Shown piece after piece: positions 1 through 9,013 of a stretch of 64,000 bases of DNA; position 1 is the first letter of the stretch, and the number at the start of each line of letters is the position of its first letter. The DNA comes from Pseudomonas chlororaphis (lineage in GTDB: Bacteria > Pseudomonadota > Gammaproteobacteria > Pseudomonadales > Pseudomonadaceae): contig NZ_MOAL01000001.1 of assembly GCF_003731765.1 (NCBI RefSeq), positions 682,001-746,000 of the forward strand. Direction: 5' to 3'. A program made the position numbers and the translations under genes. The notes under the pieces were generated by a model. It ran no database searches, was not told the DNA's origin, and saw nothing but the letters and a program-made list of their open reading frames with translations.

Positions 1-738
1 CCGGTGGACAGCGACATCCCCATCGGCTGGCTGCTGAGTCTGACCGACCTCAGCGTTGAGCGTGATGCCGAACGCCAGCGTGGGCTGTTGCTGCGCTTTC
101 TCTCCCACGACCTGCGTGCGCCCCATTCGGCGATCCTGGCCTTGCTTGACGTGCAGCGCCTTCAGGCGCCCGACGATCAGCCTGTGTATAACCAGATCGA
201 ACTCCAGGTGCGCCGTGCCCTGGAGTTGACCGAAGCTTTTGTGCAATTGGCCAGGGCCGAGTCCGAGGCCTATCAGTTTGAACCGAGCATGTTCGCCATG
301 CTGGTGCTGGATGCTTTCGACCAGGCCAACACCCTGGCCCAGCTGAAGCAGATCCAATTGCTCCACGAGCTGGATGACGAGGATGAAGGATTGGTGCTGG
401 CCGATCAGGCCCTGCTGACCCGGGCCTTGTTCAACCTGCTGGAGAACGCCATCAAATACAGCCCGCCCGGCTCCACGGTGCGTGTGCAACTGCACGCGGA
501 TGAGCATTGGTTGACTTGTGAAATCATCGATCAGGGCCGGGGGATCGCCGCCGCAGAGTTGCCTCGGTTGTTCAACCAGTACCAGCGCTTTGCCTCGGCC
601 CAAGGAATCGAAGGGCTCGGTTTGGGCCTGGCCATGGTCAAGGCGGTGGTGGATCGCCATGAGGGGCTTATCCGTTGTCAGAGCGTGGTGGGCCAGGGCA
701 CGTGCTTCACGCTGGGTCTGCCCTTGCTCAAGGAGTAA
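1..738 (+). CDS. Sensor histidine kinase, C-terminal part (5' end outside window)
   Basis: The frame is open to the first base, so the N-terminal sensor region is missing. What remains is the catalytic core of a membrane-type sensor kinase that autophosphorylates on histidine and passes the phosphate to a response regulator. The H-box SHDLRAP sits about 35 residues in (His35 of the visible part). It is followed by the N-box NLLENAIKYSP, the G1 box DQGRGIAA and the G2 box GLGLGLAMVKAVV of an HATPase_c domain, then a normal C-terminus. A strong hairpin terminator follows directly. The sensed signal cannot be judged. The assignment as a histidine kinase is secure; the subfamily is not. Confidence 0.9.
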   Translation, partial: PVDSDIPIGWLLSLTDLSVERDAERQRGLLLRFLSHDLRAPHSAILALLDVQRLQAPDDQPVYNQIELQVRRALELTEAFVQLARAESEAYQFEPSMFAMLVLDAFDQANTLAQLKQIQLLHELDDEDEGLVLADQALLTRALFNLLENAIKYSPPGSTVRVQLHADEHWLTCEIIDQGRGIAAAELPRLFNQYQRFASAQGIEGLGLGLAMVKAVVDRHEGLIRCQSVVGQGTCFTLGLPLLKE

Positions 739-750
739 AAATCGAGGCAA

Positions 751-781
751 AAAAAACCGGCTTTTCAGGCCGGTTTTTTTA
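751..781 (+). terminator. Rho-independent terminator after the histidine kinase
   Basis: An 11-bp stem (AAAAAACCGGC with GCCGGTTTTTT) with a 7-nt loop ends in a T-run. It starts 12 bp after the kinase stop codon. Confidence 0.85.
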
Positions 782-893
782 TCACCTAAAAACTTATGCA
801 CGTTTTCAGTGATTTTATGAACTTCAGAAATATGTATTTAAATCATTAGCTTACAGATCAAATCCAGGGCTTTTCGACAATCTCGTACACAGG

Positions 894-902
894 TTATCCA
901 CA
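894..902 (+). other. DnaA box (exact TTATCCACA)
   Basis: This is an exact consensus DnaA box in the gap between the kinase terminator and plsC. Further exact copies on either strand start at 1780, 6007, 6913, 6936, 7485, 7672, 12187, 12805, 13546, 19978, 20030 and 20789. I found none after 21 kb. Confidence 0.6.
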
Positions 903-907
903 GATGC

Positions 908-1678
908 TCATAACGCCACTTGATCGGCCTTTGTGGCCACCGCAGGCAGGGAGCCCATGTCCCGTTGTGCCTGCTCGTTCCAGGCCTGTACCCGCTCGTT
1001 GAGCTCGGCGATGGCCCGTGGGCCGCTGCCTTCGGCGTACATCGGCGCGCCGATGGTCACGGTGATGGTGCCGGGGCGCTTGGCCCAGCCAGCCTTGGGC
1101 CAGAACTTGCCGGCGTTGTGGGCGATCGGCAACACCGGCAAGTCGGCATTCACCGCCAGGGCACTGCCGCTGCGGGAGAACTTGCCAATCTGGCCATAAG
1201 GCACTCGGGTGCCTTCCGGGAAAATCAGCACCCAGACATTGTCCTTGAGCAACTCGTCGCCCTTGCTCGCCACCTGCTTGAGGGCGGCCTTGGGGTTATC
1301 ACGATCAATCGCGATGGGGCGCAGCATGGCCATGGCCCAGCCGAAGAACGGCACGTACAGCAGCTCACGCTTGAGCACTTGGCTCAGGGGCTCGAAGTAC
1401 GCCGAGAGAAAGAACGTTTCCCAGGTGCTCTGGTGGTTCGAAACGATCACGCACGGCCGCTCCGGGACGTTTTCTGCGCCCTTCACGTCCACGTGGATAT
1501 TCAGGAAGACCTTGGTCAGCCACAACGCGCAGCGACACCAGTACACATTGATAAAACGGTAGCGCGCCTTGAACGGCAGGAACGGCGCAATAAAAAAGCT
1601 CAGGGAGCACCACAGCAGCGAGCTGGTGCCCAACAGCAGGTAAAAGAAAAAGGTTCTGATTGCCTGCAGGATCGACAT
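908..1678 (-). CDS. plsC: 1-acyl-sn-glycerol-3-phosphate acyltransferase (PlsC family)
   Basis: It transfers a fatty acyl group to the sn-2 position of lysophosphatidic acid in phospholipid synthesis at the inner membrane. A hydrophobic N-terminal segment (about residues 5-35) is followed by the acyltransferase motif NHQSTWE (H-x4-E instead of the commoner H-x4-D) and by FPEGTR. I chose the ATG giving MSILQAIRTFFFY; an in-frame ATG 15 bp upstream is possible. It matches PA0005 of P. aeruginosa in position and length (about 256 aa). It lies upstream of gmhB-glyS-glyQ on the opposite side of a short gap and is read in the same direction. Confidence 0.9.
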   Translation of the reverse strand: MSILQAIRTFFFYLLLGTSSLLWCSLSFFIAPFLPFKARYRFINVYWCRCALWLTKVFLNIHVDVKGAENVPERPCVIVSNHQSTWETFFLSAYFEPLSQVLKRELLYVPFFGWAMAMLRPIAIDRDNPKAALKQVASKGDELLKDNVWVLIFPEGTRVPYGQIGKFSRSGSALAVNADLPVLPIAHNAGKFWPKAGWAKRPGTITVTIGAPMYAEGSGPRAIAELNERVQAWNEQAQRDMGSLPAVATKADQVAL

Positions 1679-1774
1679 AGCGGCATTTACCATTGCGGGC
1701 AGTGCCCGCCTATAAAAAGCGTCCTCCTGAGCAGTCCTTGTCCAGGATGTCGGAAGTGCACTTGGTGAATAAAT

Positions 1775-2308
1775 TCAGTTGTGGATAAGTTCAGCAGCCA
1801 CGGCCGCCAGGTCGTCAAAAATCAACGTCCCCACCGGCAGGGTTTTCCCCAGGGTCTTTTCACCTTTCCCGGTCTTTACCAAAACGGGTTGTGAATCGAC
1901 GGCTTTCGCGGCCTCCAGGTCACCGAGGCTGTCGCCCACGAACCAACATCCGGCGAGATCGACCTGATAATGCTCGGCAATTGTCCGCAGCATCCCCGGC
2001 TTGGGTTTGCGGCAGGCGCAACCTTCATCCGGGCCGTGTGGGCAATAAACGATCAAACCGACCTCGCCACCCTGCTCCGCCACCAACGTGCGCAAGCGCT
2101 CGTGCATGGCGTCGAGGGTGGCCAAATCGTAGTAGCCACGAGCGATGCCGGACTGGTTGGTGGCGATTGCCACGGTCCAGCCGGCCTTGCTCAACTGCGC
2201 GATGGCCGCGATCGAGCCGGGGAGCGGAATCCACTCCGCCACCGATTTGATGTACGCATCGGAGTCATGGTTGATGACCCCGTCCCGATCGAGAATCAGC
2301 AGTTTCAA
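1775..2308 (-). CDS. gmhB: D-glycero-beta-D-manno-heptose-1,7-bisphosphate 7-phosphatase
   Basis: This HAD-superfamily phosphatase removes the C7 phosphate during ADP-heptose synthesis for the LPS inner core. The nucleophile motif LDRDGVIN is at the N-terminus, and the zinc-binding loop CPHGPDEGCACRKPKPGM is typical of GmhB. The longest frame would run 24 codons further up, but that part lies inside glyS in another frame. I therefore chose the TTG at 2308 (protein LKLLILDRDG...), 7 bp after the glyS stop, with the ribosome site GGGGTAAG supplied by the glyS tail. This gives 177 aa, normal for the family. It is the last gene of glyQ-glyS-gmhB. Confidence 0.92.
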   Translation of the reverse strand: MKLLILDRDGVINHDSDAYIKSVAEWIPLPGSIAAIAQLSKAGWTVAIATNQSGIARGYYDLATLDAMHERLRTLVAEQGGEVGLIVYCPHGPDEGCACRKPKPGMLRTIAEHYQVDLAGCWFVGDSLGDLEAAKAVDSQPVLVKTGKGEKTLGKTLPVGTLIFDDLAAVAAELIHN

Positions 2309-2315
2309 CGCGCGC

Positions 2316-4370
2316 TTACCCCAGCAACGAGATGTCGGCGACACCCAGGAACAAGCCACGCAGACGCGCCAGCAGCGCATAGCGGTTGGCCCGTACCTTG
2401 GGGTCTTCAGCGTTGACCATCACCGCTTCGAAGAACGCGTCCACCGGCTCGCGCAAGGCGGCCAGGCGCGCCAGGGTCTCGCTGTATTGACGGGCCACGG
2501 CCATCGGCTGCACTGCCTGGTCCGCTTGCTGGATCGCCGAATACAGGGAGAACTCGTTGGCGTTGTCGAAGTACTTGGCTTCCACGGTGCTTGGCACGCT
2601 GCCTTCAACCTTGCTCAGCAGGTTCGACACGCGTTTGTTCACTGCCGCCAGGGCGGCGGCTTCCGGCAATTTGCGGAAGGCCTGCACGGCTTGTACACGC
2701 TGGTCGAAGTCCAGGGCCGAACCCGGCTTCAGGGCACGTACCGACAGGTATGTGGCCACGTCCACGCCTTCGTCTTCGTAACGCGCACGCAGGCGGTCGA
2801 AGATGAATTCCAGCACCTGGTCGCCCAGGCCGGCGGCCTTGACCTTGGCACCGAACGCGCTGACGGCGAATGCCACGGCTTCGGTCAGGTCGAGGTCGAG
2901 CTTCTTGTCGATCAGGATGCGCAGCACGCCGAGGGCGGCACGACGCAGGGCGTAGGGGTCTTTGCTGCCGGTAGGCAACATGCCGATGCCGAAGATCCCC
3001 ACCAGGGTATCCAGCTTGTCGGCGATGGCCACGGCGGCACCGGTCAGGGTGCTTGGTAGCTCGGCGCCGGCGCCACGGGGCATGTACTGCTCGTTCAGGG
3101 CCAGGGCCACGTCTTGCGGCTCGCCGTCATTGAGGGCGTAGTAGTAGCCGGCGACACCTTGCATCTCCGGGAACTCGCCGACCATTTCGGTGGCCAGGTC
3201 GCACTTCGACAGCAGGCCGGCACGGGCTGCACGCTGGGCGTCGCCACCAATGCGCGGGGCAATGAACGCCGCCAGCTTGGAGATGCGTTCGGCTTTGTCG
3301 TAGACGCTGCCCAGCTTCTCCTGGAACACCACGTTCTGCAGGCGCAGGTTGAAGGCTTCGAGCTTCTGCTTCTTGTCCTGCTTGAAGAAGAACTCGGCGT
3401 CGGTCAGGCGTGGGCGCACGACTTTCTCGTTGCCCTCGATGATCTGGCGCGGGTCCTTGCTTTCAATGTTGGCCACGGTAATGAAGCGCGGCAGCAGCTT
3501 GCCGTCCACGTCCAGCAGGCAGAAGTACTTCTGGTTGTCCTGCATGGTGGTGATCAGGGCTTCTTGCGGCACGTCGAGGAAGCGTTCCTCGAACGAGCAC
3601 ACCAGCGGCACAGGCCATTCCACCAGGGCGGTCACTTCGTCCAGCAGGTCGGCCGGAACGATGGCGGTGCCTTCTTGCAGGGTGGCCAGTTCGGCGGTGC
3701 GCTTGCTGATCAGCTCGCGACGCTCGTTGGCATCGGCCAGTACGTAGGCAGCACGCAGGTCGTTGAGGTAGTTGGCCGGGGCACTGATGCGCACGTTTTC
3801 CGGGTGATGGAAACGGTGGCCACGGGACTCGCGACCGGCTTTCTGGGCAAGGATGGTGCAGTCGATCACCTCATCGCCCAGTAGCATGACCAGCCATTGG
3901 GTCGGACGCACGAACTCTTCTTTGCGCGCAGCCCAGCGCATGCGCTTGGGAATCGGCAGGTCGTTCAGCGAGTCTTCGACGATGGTCGGCAGCAGGCTGG
4001 CAGTAGGCTTGCCCTGGATGCTCTGGCTGTAGCGCAGTTTCGGACCGCTCTGGTCGATCTCGCTCAGGTCCACGCCGCACTTCTTGGCAAAACCCAGGGC
4101 CGCCTGGGTCGGGTTACCGTCGGCGTCGAACGCGGCCTGGCGCGGCGGGCCGTCCAGGTTGATGCTGCGATCGGGCTGCTGAGTGGCCAGTTGGGTGATC
4201 AGCACCGCCAGGCGCCGTGGCGCGGCGTAGACCTGCTTGGCTTCGAAGCTCAGGCCAGCGGCTTGCAGGCCTTTGTCGATGCCGGCCAGAAAGGCTTCGG
4301 CCAGGGTGTTCAGGGCTTTGGGTGGCAGCTCTTCAGTGCCCAGTTCAACCAGAAAATCTTGCGCACTCAT
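2316..4370 (-). CDS. glyS: Glycyl-tRNA synthetase beta subunit
   Basis: It is the beta chain of the alpha2beta2 bacterial glycyl-tRNA synthetase, needed for tRNA binding and aminoacylation. Its 684 aa are normal for the family. It begins [20 protein letters not shown], the usual N-terminus, and has the HD-like and C-terminal anticodon-binding regions. Its ATG overlaps the glyQ stop codon (ATGA), so the two subunits are translationally coupled, which suits their equal stoichiometry. Confidence 0.98.
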   Translation of the reverse strand: MSAQDFLVELGTEELPPKALNTLAEAFLAGIDKGLQAAGLSFEAKQVYAAPRRLAVLITQLATQQPDRSINLDGPPRQAAFDADGNPTQAALGFAKKCGVDLSEIDQSGPKLRYSQSIQGKPTASLLPTIVEDSLNDLPIPKRMRWAARKEEFVRPTQWLVMLLGDEVIDCTILAQKAGRESRGHRFHHPENVRISAPANYLNDLRAAYVLADANERRELISKRTAELATLQEGTAIVPADLLDEVTALVEWPVPLVCSFEERFLDVPQEALITTMQDNQKYFCLLDVDGKLLPRFITVANIESKDPRQIIEGNEKVVRPRLTDAEFFFKQDKKQKLEAFNLRLQNVVFQEKLGSVYDKAERISKLAAFIAPRIGGDAQRAARAGLLSKCDLATEMVGEFPEMQGVAGYYYALNDGEPQDVALALNEQYMPRGAGAELPSTLTGAAVAIADKLDTLVGIFGIGMLPTGSKDPYALRRAALGVLRILIDKKLDLDLTEAVAFAVSAFGAKVKAAGLGDQVLEFIFDRLRARYEDEGVDVATYLSVRALKPGSALDFDQRVQAVQAFRKLPEAAALAAVNKRVSNLLSKVEGSVPSTVEAKYFDNANEFSLYSAIQQADQAVQPMAVARQYSETLARLAALREPVDAFFEAVMVNAEDPKVRANRYALLARLRGLFLGVADISLLG

Positions 4371-5321
4371 TGTGCCGCCTCCAACTTAGCCAACACTTCA
4401 TCACGCAGGTCCGGGGTCGCCATCGGGAAGCCCAGCTTGGCGCGAGCCATCAGGTAGGCTTGGGCGACGGAACGCGCCAGCGTGCGTACCCGCAGGATGT
4501 ACTGCTGACGGGCGGTAACGGAGATTGCCCGGCGCGCATCCAGCAGGTTGAAGGTGTGGGATGCCTTGAGGACCATTTCATAGCTTGGCAGCGGCAGCGG
4601 CTGATCCAGTTCAATCAGGCGCTTGGCTTCGCTTTCGTAGAAGTCGAACAGTTCGAACAGCTTCTCGACGTTGGCGTGTTCGAAGTTGTAGGTGGACTGC
4701 TCCACCTCGTTCTGGTGGAACACGTCGCCGTAGGTCACCTTGCCGAACGGGCCGTCGGCCCAGACCAGGTCGTACACCGAGTCCACGCCCTGCAGGTACA
4801 TGGCCAGGCGTTCCAGGCCGTAGGTGATCTCGCCGGTCACCGGGTAGCACTCGATGCCACCGGCTTGCTGGAAGTAAGTGAACTGAGTCACTTCCATGCC
4901 ATTGAGCCAGACTTCCCAGCCCAGGCCCCAGGCGCCCAGGGTCGGCGATTCCCAGTTGTCTTCAACGAAACGGATGTCGTGGACCAGCGGGTCCAGGCCG
5001 ACATGTTTCAGCGAGCCCAGGTACAGCTCCTGGAAGTTGTCCGGGTTGGGCTTGAGCACCACCTGGAACTGATAGTAGTGCTGCAGGCGGTTGGGGTTTT
5101 CGCCGTAGCGGCCGTCAGTCGGGCGACGACTGGGCTGCACATAAGCGGCGTTCCAGGTTTCCGGGCCAATGGCCCGCAGGAAGGTAGCGGTGTGGAAAGT
5201 GCCGGCGCCTACTTCCATATCGTAGGGCTGAAGTACCACACAACCTTGCTCGGCCCAGTACTGCTGGAGGGCGAGGATCAAGTCTTGGAAGGTACGCACG
5301 GCTGGCGTAGGCTGGCTCACG
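4367..5321 (-). CDS. glyQ: Glycyl-tRNA synthetase alpha subunit
   Basis: It is the catalytic alpha chain of the heterotetrameric glycyl-tRNA synthetase, which activates glycine and charges tRNA-Gly. Class II synthetase features are visible ([33 protein letters not shown]). The frame is open to a GTG at 5329. The GTG at 5321 (protein [12 protein letters not shown]) has a good ribosome site AGGTGA 6 nt upstream and gives the usual Pseudomonas N-terminus, so I prefer it (about 317 aa). It is the first gene of glyQ-glyS-gmhB, divergent from tag. Confidence 0.97.
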
Positions 5322-5401
5322 AAATTCACCTGTTACTTGGGCTGCGATTTAAGGAGCGGGAGTATACCCGATTCGGTCCTGCGCACGCCCCCTGGAGCCT
5401 T

Positions 5402-5965
5402 ATGCCACGCTGCTTTTGGTGTTCCGAAGATCCGCTGTACATGGCTTATCACGATCAGGAGTGGGGCGTGCCGCTACGGGATGCGCAGCGCTTGTTCGAG
5501 TTGTTATTGCTCGAAGGGTTCCAGGCGGGCTTGTCGTGGATCACCGTATTGAAGAAGCGCGAACGCTATCGGCAAGTGCTCTGGGGCTTCGATGTACAGC
5601 GTGTGGCGCAGATGAGCGATGCGGAAATCGACGAGCTGATGCTCGACCCCGGGATCATCCGCAACCGCTTGAAACTCAATGCCGCCCGGCGCAATGCCGA
5701 GGCCTGGCTGGCCCTGGAAGACCCGGTGGAATTTCTCTGGTCGTTCGTCGATGGCCAGCCCAAGGTCAATCATTTCAAGGATCGCAGCGAAGTCCCGGCG
5801 GTCACGCCCGAGGCGCTAGCCATGAGCCATGGCCTGAAAAAGGCCGGCTTCACCTTCGTCGGCCCGACCATTTGTTATGCCCTGATGCAAGCCTCGGGCA
5901 TGGTCATGGATCACACTCAAGACTGTGATCGTTACGCCGTCCTGTTGAACAGCCGGTTAGAATAG
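5402..5965 (+). CDS. tag: DNA-3-methyladenine glycosylase I
   Basis: It excises 3-methyladenine from alkylated DNA to start base excision repair. The 187 aa match the E. coli enzyme in length. The structural zinc ligands are in place: Cys4, His17 (AYHDQEWG), and the C-terminal His and Cys in MDHTQDCDRY. The catalytic region GLSWITVLKKRE is intact. A much longer open frame upstream in the same phase is antisense to glyQ and is not coding. It is divergent from glyQ and followed by the lpxL-like gene 42 bp later. Confidence 0.97.
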   Translation: MPRCFWCSEDPLYMAYHDQEWGVPLRDAQRLFELLLLEGFQAGLSWITVLKKRERYRQVLWGFDVQRVAQMSDAEIDELMLDPGIIRNRLKLNAARRNAEAWLALEDPVEFLWSFVDGQPKVNHFKDRSEVPAVTPEALAMSHGLKKAGFTFVGPTICYALMQASGMVMDHTQDCDRYAVLLNSRLE

Positions 5966-6007
5966 CCGGCTCGCGACAGATCATGACCTACAGATCAGGA
6001 GTCACTT

Positions 6008-6895
6008 GTGGATAAGTTCAAAGGCGCCCTGCTGGTGGGCGCCCTGCGATTGTTTGCCCTGCTGCCATGGCGCGCGGTGCAAGCCGTTGGCTCGGCCATT
6101 GGCTGGGTCATGTGGAAAACCCCCAACCGTTCCCGGGACGTGGTGCGCATCAACCTGGCCAAGTGCTTTCCGCAGATGGACCCGGCTGAGCGCGAGCGCT
6201 TGGTCGGCCAGAGCCTGAAAGACATCGGCAAATCCCTGACCGAAAGCGCCTGCGCCTGGATCTGGCCGGCCCAGCGCTCCATCGATCTGGTGCGCGAAGT
6301 CGAAGGCCTGGATGTGCTCAAGGAGGCCCTGGCTTCGGGCAAGGGCGTGGTGGGCATCACCAGCCACCTGGGCAACTGGGAAGTGCTCAACCATTTCTAC
6401 TGCAGCCAGTGCAAACCGATCATTTTCTACCGTCCACCCAAGCTCAAGGCTGTGGACGAGCTGTTGCGCAAGCAGCGGGTGCAACTGGGCAACCGCGTCG
6501 CCGCCTCGACCAAGGAAGGCATCCTCAGCGTCATCAAGGAAGTGCGCAAAGGCGGTGCAGTGGGTATTCCCGCCGACCCGGAACCGGCCGAATCCGCCGG
6601 GATCTTCGTGCCCTTCTTCGCTACCCAGGCCCTGACCAGCAAGTTCGTGCCGAACATGCTGGCCGGCGGCAAGGCGGTGGGCGTGTTCCTGCATGCCCTG
6701 CGCCTGCCGGATGGTTCGGGCTACAAGGTGATCCTCGAAGCAGCCCCGGAAGACATGTACAGCACCGACACCGAAACCTCCTGCGCCGCCATGAGCCGGG
6801 TGGTCGAGCGTTACGTGGCGGCGTATCCGAGCCAATACATGTGGAGCATGAAGCGCTTCAAGAAACGCCCACCGGGCGAAGAACGCTGGTACTGA
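6008..6895 (+). CDS. lpxL: Lipid A biosynthesis lauroyl/myristoyl acyltransferase (LpxL/HtrB family)
   Basis: It adds a secondary acyl chain to lipid A at the inner membrane. An N-terminal membrane anchor (about residues 6-30) precedes the acyltransferase motif HLGNWEV and the FYRPPK and IPADPEP segments usual in the family. The 295 aa are normal. The start is a GTG with a good AGGAG 5-6 nt upstream. The start codon lies inside an exact DnaA box sequence (TGTGGATAA, 6007-6015). Pseudomonads have two or more LpxL paralogues; this one matches PA0011 in position. Confidence 0.93.
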   Translation: MDKFKGALLVGALRLFALLPWRAVQAVGSAIGWVMWKTPNRSRDVVRINLAKCFPQMDPAERERLVGQSLKDIGKSLTESACAWIWPAQRSIDLVREVEGLDVLKEALASGKGVVGITSHLGNWEVLNHFYCSQCKPIIFYRPPKLKAVDELLRKQRVQLGNRVAASTKEGILSVIKEVRKGGAVGIPADPEPAESAGIFVPFFATQALTSKFVPNMLAGGKAVGVFLHALRLPDGSGYKVILEAAPEDMYSTDTETSCAAMSRVVERYVAAYPSQYMWSMKRFKKRPPGEERWY

Positions 6896-6911
6896 CCGGC
6901 GCTGGCACGAT

Positions 6912-6945
6912 CTGTGGATAACTGGACTGACCTGGTTATCCACAG
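6912..6945. promoter_or_regulatory. Inverted pair of exact DnaA boxes
   Basis: Two perfect 11-bp arms (CTGTGGATAAC and GTTATCCACAG) are separated by 12 bp, and each arm contains an exact DnaA box. The pair is in the gap between lpxL and the PilZ gene. It could bind DnaA, form a terminator-like hairpin after lpxL, or both. Confidence 0.6.
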
Positions 6946-6968
6946 CCATTGATCAAAGGGCGCTAAAG

Positions 6969-7208
6969 ATGTCCGAACACCGCAAATCCTTCCGCATCAA
7001 GATCCAGCACGAAAGCTTCGGCGAGTGTTTGGGGCAGACGCGCCAGTTGTCCGCCAGTGGCGTGTATGTGCAGAGCCCGACCCTGGCCCGGCTGCCCAAG
7101 GGCGCCGTGGTGTATGGCCAGGTGCAGGGCTTGCCGGTGACGGCGCCGCGGGTGCGCATGGAAGTGGTGCAAGTGGACGCTGAGGGCATTGCCCTGCGCT
7201 ATTTGTAG
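6969..7208 (+). CDS. PilZ domain protein
   Basis: This small protein (79 aa) is a single PilZ-like domain. PilZ domains bind cyclic di-GMP through an RxxxR motif and a D/NxSxxG motif. Here RKSFRI stands at the N-terminus and LSASGVYV at the second site, so the binding residues are only partly conserved. It matches PA0012 in location. The function in this cell is not known; c-di-GMP-dependent control of motility or surface traits is the family expectation. Confidence 0.8.
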   Translation: MSEHRKSFRIKIQHESFGECLGQTRQLSASGVYVQSPTLARLPKGAVVYGQVQGLPVTAPRVRMEVVQVDAEGIALRYL

Positions 7209-7213
7209 GCGTT

Positions 7214-7528
7214 TCAGGGCGCCTTGCGCTCGAGCTTCTTAAGAAACACGGTCATTTCCTTTTCCGCCTGTTTATCGCCATGCCCGCGAGCGACTTCCAG
7301 GCCCTGCTCCCAGGCTTGGCGCGCCGCCGGATAATCGTCCTGGGCCAGGTAGGCCTTGCCCAACAGCTTCCAGGCGGCGGAGTACTTGGGGTCGAACCCC
7401 ACGCAGCGTTGCAGGTGTTCGGCGGCTTTGGAGTTATCCCCAAGGTCCAGGTAACCCTTGCCCAGGCCGAAGCGCAACAGGGCGTTATCCACACCCTTGG
7501 CGAGCATTTTTTCCAACGATTCCAGCAT
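7214..7528 (-). CDS. Tetratricopeptide-repeat protein
   Basis: This is a 104-aa soluble protein with two to three TPR helices (LRFGLGKGYLDLGDNSKAAEHLQRC, then AAWKLLGKAYLAQDDYPAARQAWEQGL). TPRs mediate protein contacts; the partner is unknown. The start MLESLEKM has the ribosome site GGGGAG about 8 nt upstream and is preferred to the ATG 27 bp upstream. It is convergent with the PilZ gene and matches a conserved hypothetical (PA0015-like). Confidence 0.85.
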   Translation of the reverse strand: MLESLEKMLAKGVDNALLRFGLGKGYLDLGDNSKAAEHLQRCVGFDPKYSAAWKLLGKAYLAQDDYPAARQAWEQGLEVARGHGDKQAEKEMTVFLKKLERKAP

Positions 7529-7560
7529 CACAGACTCCCCTTCTATGCCGCGCAAATGTG

Positions 7561-7613
7561 CGTAGGAGCTGGCTCGCCAGCGATAGGCCGTTCAAGCCCG
7601 CCATCGCTGCCTA
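7561..7613. repeat. REP/REPIN element
   Basis: GTAGGAGCTGGCTCGCCAGCG is followed by a degraded inverted partner ending GCCATCGCTG. It lies in the gap between the TPR gene and trkA, in the sequence class scattered through this window. Confidence 0.65.
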
Positions 7614-7616
7614 GCC

Positions 7617-8990
7617 TCAGAAGAAGCTCAACCCTACGTGGAACAGCTTCTCTACATCGCGAATGTGCTTTTTATCCACAAGGAACAGAATCACGTGGTC
7701 GCCCGCTTCGATCACTGTGTCGTCGTGGGCGATGAGCACCTCTTCGTCACGGATGATTGCGCCAATAGTGGTGCCCGGCGGCAGGCCGATGTTCTCGATG
7801 GCCCGGCCGATGACCTTGCTCGATTTGGCGTCACCGTGGGCGATGGCCTCGATGGCCTCTGCCGCCCCGCGGCGCAGGGAGTGCACGCTGACGATATCGC
7901 CACGGCGCACGTGGGCCAGCAAGGTGCCGATGGTGGCCAGCTGCGGGCTGATGGCGATGTCGATGTCGCCGCCCTGGATCAGGTCTACGTAAGCCGGGTT
8001 GTTGATGATGGTCATGACCTTCTTGGCGCCCAGGCGCTTGGCCAGCAGCGACGACATGATGTTGGCTTCGTCGTCGTTGGTCAGGGCCAGGAAGATGTCG
8101 GCATCGGCGATGTTCTCTTCCAGTAGCAGGTCGCGGTCCGAGGCACTGCCCTGCAACACCACGGTGCTGTCGAGGCTGTCGGACAGGTAGCGGCAACGTG
8201 CCGGGTTCATCTCGATGATCTTCACCTGGTAGCGGCTTTCGATGGCCTCGGCCAGGCGCTCGCCGATCTGCCCACCGCCGGCGATAACGATGCGCTTGTA
8301 GGATTCGTCGAGACGACGCATCTCACTCATCACCGCCCGGATGTGGACCTTGGCGGCGATGAAGAACACCTCGTCGTCCGCCTCGATCACCGTGTCGCCC
8401 TTGGGCATGATCGGCCGGTCACGACGGAAGATCGCCGCCACCCGGGTGTCGACGTTTGGCATGTGCTCGCGCAGCTGGCGCAATTGCTGGCCCACCAACG
8501 GCCCGCCATAGTAAGCCTTGACCGCCACCAGTTGGGCCTTGCCTTCGGCGAAGTCGATCACCTGCAGGGCGCCGGGGTGTTCGATCAGGCGCTTGATGTA
8601 GTTGGTCACCACTTGCTCGGGGCTGATCAACACGTCCACCGGGATCGCGTCGTTGTCGAACAGGCCGGCGCGGGTCAGGTAGGCGGCTTCGCGTACCCGG
8701 GCAATCTTGGTCGGGGTGTGGAACAGGGTGTGGGCTACCTGGCAGGCGACCATATTGGTCTCGTCGCTGTTGGTCACCGCCACCAGCATGTCGGCGTCGT
8801 CGGCACCGGCCTGGCGCAGCACTGTGGGGAACGAGCCCCGGCCCTGCACGGTGCGGATGTCCAGGCGGTCGCCGAGGTCGCGCAGGCGTTCGCCGTCGGT
8901 GTCGACCACGGTGATGTCGTTGGCTTCGCTGGCCAGGTGTTCCGCCAGGGTGCCGCCCACTTGCCCTGCGCCGAGGATGATGATTTTCAT
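7617..8990 (-). CDS. trkA: Trk system potassium-uptake regulator TrkA
   Basis: It is the cytoplasmic NAD(H)-binding regulatory subunit of the TrkH/TrkG potassium transporter. It has two tandem RCK halves: an N-terminal Rossmann motif [16 protein letters not shown] and a second one [16 protein letters not shown], each followed by a TrkA_C domain. The 457 aa are standard. The ATG has GGGAG 7 nt upstream. It is the last gene of def-fmt-rsmB-trkA. Confidence 0.98.
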   Translation of the reverse strand: MKIIILGAGQVGGTLAEHLASEANDITVVDTDGERLRDLGDRLDIRTVQGRGSFPTVLRQAGADDADMLVAVTNSDETNMVACQVAHTLFHTPTKIARVREAAYLTRAGLFDNDAIPVDVLISPEQVVTNYIKRLIEHPGALQVIDFAEGKAQLVAVKAYYGGPLVGQQLRQLREHMPNVDTRVAAIFRRDRPIMPKGDTVIEADDEVFFIAAKVHIRAVMSEMRRLDESYKRIVIAGGGQIGERLAEAIESRYQVKIIEMNPARCRYLSDSLDSTVVLQGSASDRDLLLEENIADADIFLALTNDDEANIMSSLLAKRLGAKKVMTIINNPAYVDLIQGGDIDIAISPQLATIGTLLAHVRRGDIVSVHSLRRGAAEAIEAIAHGDAKSSKVIGRAIENIGLPPGTTIGAIIRDEEVLIAHDDTVIEAGDHVILFLVDKKHIRDVEKLFHVGLSFF

Positions 8991-9013
8991 CCAGTCACTC
9001 CCTTAAACCCGTG

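Noticed and set aside
908-1678. PlsC motif H-x4-E instead of H-x4-D
   Set aside because: Glutamate is a common variant in bacterial PlsC subfamilies with NHQSTWE, so this is not a sign of inactivation.
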